From contig SLPX01000133.1 of assembly GCA_007131745.1 (NCBI GenBank), positions 1 through 8,098 on the forward strand: a stretch of 8,098 nt of DNA, read 5' to 3'. The translations under genes were made by a program, and so were the position numbers. Positions 6,073 through 8,098 of this stretch are shown here, piece by piece. The stretch is from Myxococcales bacterium. GTDB lineage: Bacteria; Myxococcota; Polyangia; HGW-17; SLPX01. The number at the start of each line of letters is the position of its first letter. The first letter of the stretch is position 1. The notes beneath the pieces are model-generated. The model worked only from the letters and a program-made list of their open reading frames with translations, was not told the origin of the DNA and made no database searches.

Positions 6073-6763
6073 AATAATCCTCCGGCAATACATTTTCTGC
6101 GATCATCTTGGATTTTTGCCGTTCAGTCATCATTGCGCCGCCACATTCATTGCATGTTGCAAAGGGCAGTTTCTGACCCCAAATTGTTCTTTCAGCAGCG
6201 GTATCGCGAACAAAAATGCATCTTGTCGGGCACACGGAAGCGCACGACGCGCAACCAGTGCAATTTTCTGACGGTTCATTAAATGCCATTCCGACCCGTT
6301 GCTTGTCGCCCCTTTCCACCATGGTCAAAACATTGTTTCCCAGATGTTCGCAGGCCCTGACGCAAAGCTTGCAAAGAATGCAGTTGGGTAACGGAGTATG
6401 GGACGGAGGGCCGAAGCGCGGCCTGGTTATCCCGTAGCGGGCGGCCAGTTGCCTCACGAGTTCCGATTCGGGAGCGCGGGCAAGCAGCAGTTCCAGGTTC
6501 ATGGCCCGGTTTATCAGAATACGATCAGATTCCGAAACAACCGTCATGGACTCTTCGATCGGGTAATTGCATGACGTGGTAAGCGAGGTGACTCCACCTA
6601 CTGTGACTTCAACGAGGCAAACCCGGCATGCGCCGACCGGATCCAGTGCTTCATGGTGGCACAATGAAGGAATATCTATGCCGTAGCGTAGCGCGACATC
6701 TATCAGCATCTCACCGAGTTCGGCACTGACTTCACGGTTATCTATGGTGAATCTAACAGCCAT
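6008..6763 (-). CDS. NuoG/HoxU/BamI-like 2Fe-2S and 4Fe-4S electron-transfer subunit, short form
   Basis: A 251-residue cytosolic protein. Residues 1-75 are a plant-type 2Fe-2S ferredoxin domain with Cys35, Cys46, Cys49 and Cys65 (SLCHHEALDPVGACRVCLVE). Cys128/131/134/138 (CILCKLCVRAC) and Cys168/171/174/178 (CTGCASCASVC) form two [4Fe-4S] sites equivalent to the ferredoxin-like part of NuoG and HydA. The usual His-liganded N5 cluster motif between them is absent, and there is no molybdopterin-like or H-cluster domain. The C-terminal 50 residues add CNEC (204/207) and CESC (234/237), a possible zinc or extra Fe-S site. AAGGA at 6771-6775 lies 7 nt before ATG 6763. It begins 24 nt after the NuoF-like gene and overlaps the polyferredoxin gene. 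It is expected to shuttle electrons between the flavoprotein and downstream ferredoxin-type carriers. Confidence 0.9.
   Translation of the reverse strand: MAVRFTIDNREVSAELGEMLIDVALRYGIDIPSLCHHEALDPVGACRVCLVEVTVGGVTSLTTSCNYPIEESMTVVSESDRILINRAMNLELLLARAPESELVRQLAARYGITRPRFGPPSHTPLPNCILCKLCVRACEHLGNNVLTMVERGDKQRVGMAFNEPSENCTGCASCASVCPTRCIFVRDTAAERTIWGQKLPFATCNECGGAMMTERQKSKMIAENVLPEDYYDLCESCKQAAAGKRFAGIVW
6078..6083 (-). promoter_or_regulatory. Ribosome binding site of the polyferredoxin gene, inside the preceding gene
   Basis: GGAGGA on the minus strand, 5 nt before ATG 6072 and wholly within the NuoG-like coding sequence. It favours 6072 over the in-frame ATG at 6093 and implies translational coupling. 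Confidence 0.65.
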
Positions 6764-6787
6764 ATCGTTATCCTTGTTTTCCTGGTC

Positions 6788-8098
6788 TCATTCGACTTTC
6801 ACGGCGTCTACCGGGCAAACGTCAAGGCAAACCCCGCAACGGATACACAGTTCCTGGTCAACAACATGCGGTTTTTTCTTTTCGCCTTCGATAGCGTCCA
6901 CAGGGCACTTTTTCGCGCATACCATGCATCCGGTACACTCGGCCGCATCGATGGTGAAAGTAATCAGACTCTTGCACACCCTTGCCGGACAGCGTTTTTC
7001 AAGGATGTGAGCTTCATACTCGTCCCTGAAATATTTAATCGTGGACTGCACCGGGTTCACCGAAGTCGACCCCAATGCACACAAGGAGGTCGTCTTGATT
7101 GTCTCGGCCAGCTCCTCGATAAGATCAAGGGTTTCAATGGCAGCCTTGCCCTCGGTTATCAGGGTCAGCATATCGTGAAGCTTTTCAAGGCCGTCCCTGC
7201 ACGACGTACAATTACCGCAGGATTCCGACTTGAGGAATCCAACAAAATACCTGGCGACATCAACCATGCAGTTGTCTTCGTCCATGACGATCATGCCGCC
7301 CGAACCCATCATGGATCCTTCGTTGAGCAAGGTGTCGAAATCCACCGGTACGTCCAGCTTTTCTTCGGGCAAACATCCGCCCGAGGGGCCGCCGGTTTGT
7401 ACGGCCTTGAATTTCTTGTCGCGGGGAATCCCCCCACCGATTTTTTCGACGATATCTCTCAGGGTCATACCCATGGGCACTTCCACCAGCCCGGTGTTGT
7501 TCACCTTACCTACGAGAGAAAATATTTTTGTACCCTTGGAGCCTTCGGTTCCGATTCGGGAGAACCACTTGGAACCCCTTGCCAATATCAGCGGTATTGT
7601 GGCCCATGTTTCCACGTTGTTTATATTGGTGGGCTTGCCGAAGAGTCCCTTGTCGGCAGGATATGGAGGCCGCCGCCGGGGAACGCCCCTTTTGCCTTCG
7701 ATTGAGGCTATCATGGCGCTTTCTTCACCGCACACAAAAGCTCCGCCTCCACGGTTGACGCAAATATCGAAATCCAACCCCCGGCCCAGAATGTTTTTGC
7801 CCAGAAAACCTGCTTGACGAGCCTGTTCGAGAGCTATTTCAAGGCGCTCGACCGCAAGAGGGTACTCCTGTCTCACGTAGATGTAGCCCTCACCGGCTCC
7901 GATCGCCAAGGCCCCTATCAAGAGACCTTCAATCACCGACTGCGGATTGCCTTCCAGTATGGAACGATCCATAAAAGCTCCGGGATCCCCTTCGTCCGCG
8001 TTGCAGATGAGATACTTGGGCGTCTCGGGGGATTGAGCGCATATTTCCCATTTTTTCCCCGTGGGAAAACCTGCGCCGCCTCTTCCCCTCAGGCCGGA
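6788..8098 (-). CDS. NuoF/HndC/BamH-type NADH-binding flavoprotein with C-terminal 2x[4Fe-4S] domain (5' end outside window)
   Basis: The frame is open to the right edge, leaving 436 visible residues and a TGA stop at 6788-6790. It opens inside the FMN-binding glycine-rich motif ([16 protein letters not shown], residues 2-17), continues with [14 protein letters not shown], then the NAD(H)-site region with [20 protein letters not shown] and NNVETWA. Cys294/297/300 (CGNCTSC) and Cys340 bind the N3-type [4Fe-4S] cluster. The last 60 residues are a two-cluster ferredoxin domain with Cys388/391/394/398 and Cys418/421/424/428. This extra domain separates it from complex I NuoF and places it with HydB, HndC and BamH, which link NAD(P)H to ferredoxin-type carriers. 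At least about 60 N-terminal residues are missing; a thioredoxin-like 2Fe-2S domain may precede them. First visible gene of the cluster, 24 nt before the NuoG-like gene. Confidence 0.95.
   Translation of the reverse strand, partial: SGLRGRGGAGFPTGKKWEICAQSPETPKYLICNADEGDPGAFMDRSILEGNPQSVIEGLLIGALAIGAGEGYIYVRQEYPLAVERLEIALEQARQAGFLGKNILGRGLDFDICVNRGGGAFVCGEESAMIASIEGKRGVPRRRPPYPADKGLFGKPTNINNVETWATIPLILARGSKWFSRIGTEGSKGTKIFSLVGKVNNTGLVEVPMGMTLRDIVEKIGGGIPRDKKFKAVQTGGPSGGCLPEEKLDVPVDFDTLLNEGSMMGSGGMIVMDEDNCMVDVARYFVGFLKSESCGNCTSCRDGLEKLHDMLTLITEGKAAIETLDLIEELAETIKTTSLCALGSTSVNPVQSTIKYFRDEYEAHILEKRCPARVCKSLITFTIDAAECTGCMVCAKKCPVDAIEGEKKKPHVVDQELCIRCGVCLDVCPVDAVKVE

Noticed and set aside
6866..7705. 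Plus-strand 279-aa frame opposite the NuoF-like gene
   Set aside because: The minus strand carries unmistakable NuoF motifs across the whole span. The plus-strand translation has no recognisable features and is a shadow.

Overview
The window most likely comes from a Gram-negative, largely anaerobic bacterium, probably a deltaproteobacterial lineage in the broad sense (Desulfobacterota, Myxococcota or a related candidate phylum). Two things suggest this: large Cys-rich, right-handed beta-helix lipoproteins typical of those groups, and an oxygen-sensitive set of iron-sulfur electron-transfer proteins. The assignment is inferred from gene content; there is no rRNA or taxonomic marker here.

Left part (1-3543, minus strand): two tandem, co-oriented lipoprotein genes. 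The complete one (571-3543, 990 aa, TTG start with a strong Shine-Dalgarno) has a lipoprotein signal, Cys-rich tandem modules, a DUF1565-like beta-helix entry motif, and then seven exact-length 59-residue repeats. Each repeat carries a C-x6-C pair, and a longer, degenerate eighth unit follows. Downstream of it, and cut by the window edge, lies a paralogue (1-391) with a different signal peptide but an almost identical Cys-rich module.

Middle (3544-4523): a 302-bp divergent intergenic region, then a plus-strand gene for a 225-aa protein with a ClpX-type four-Cys zinc finger. It has no ClpX ATPase; a disordered, charged N-terminus precedes the finger and a TPR-like helical region follows it.

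Right part (4592-8098, minus strand): a tight five-gene cluster. In transcription order it encodes a NuoF/HndC/BamH-type NADH-binding flavoprotein (5' end outside the window), a short NuoG/BamI-like 2Fe-2S/4Fe-4S protein, an AorA/BamC/HycB-like protein with sixteen Cys for four [4Fe-4S] clusters, an unrecognised Cys-rich protein, and a ferritin-like/rubrerythrin-type diiron protein. Together they look like the NAD(P)H-ferredoxin wiring of a larger oxidoreductase (a tungsten AOR/BamB-type enzyme, a hydrogenase or a formate dehydrogenase). Its catalytic subunit and NuoE-like partner are not in the window. The last two genes may handle metal or protect against oxygen. There are no RNA genes, CRISPR arrays, insertion sequences or phage genes that I can see.
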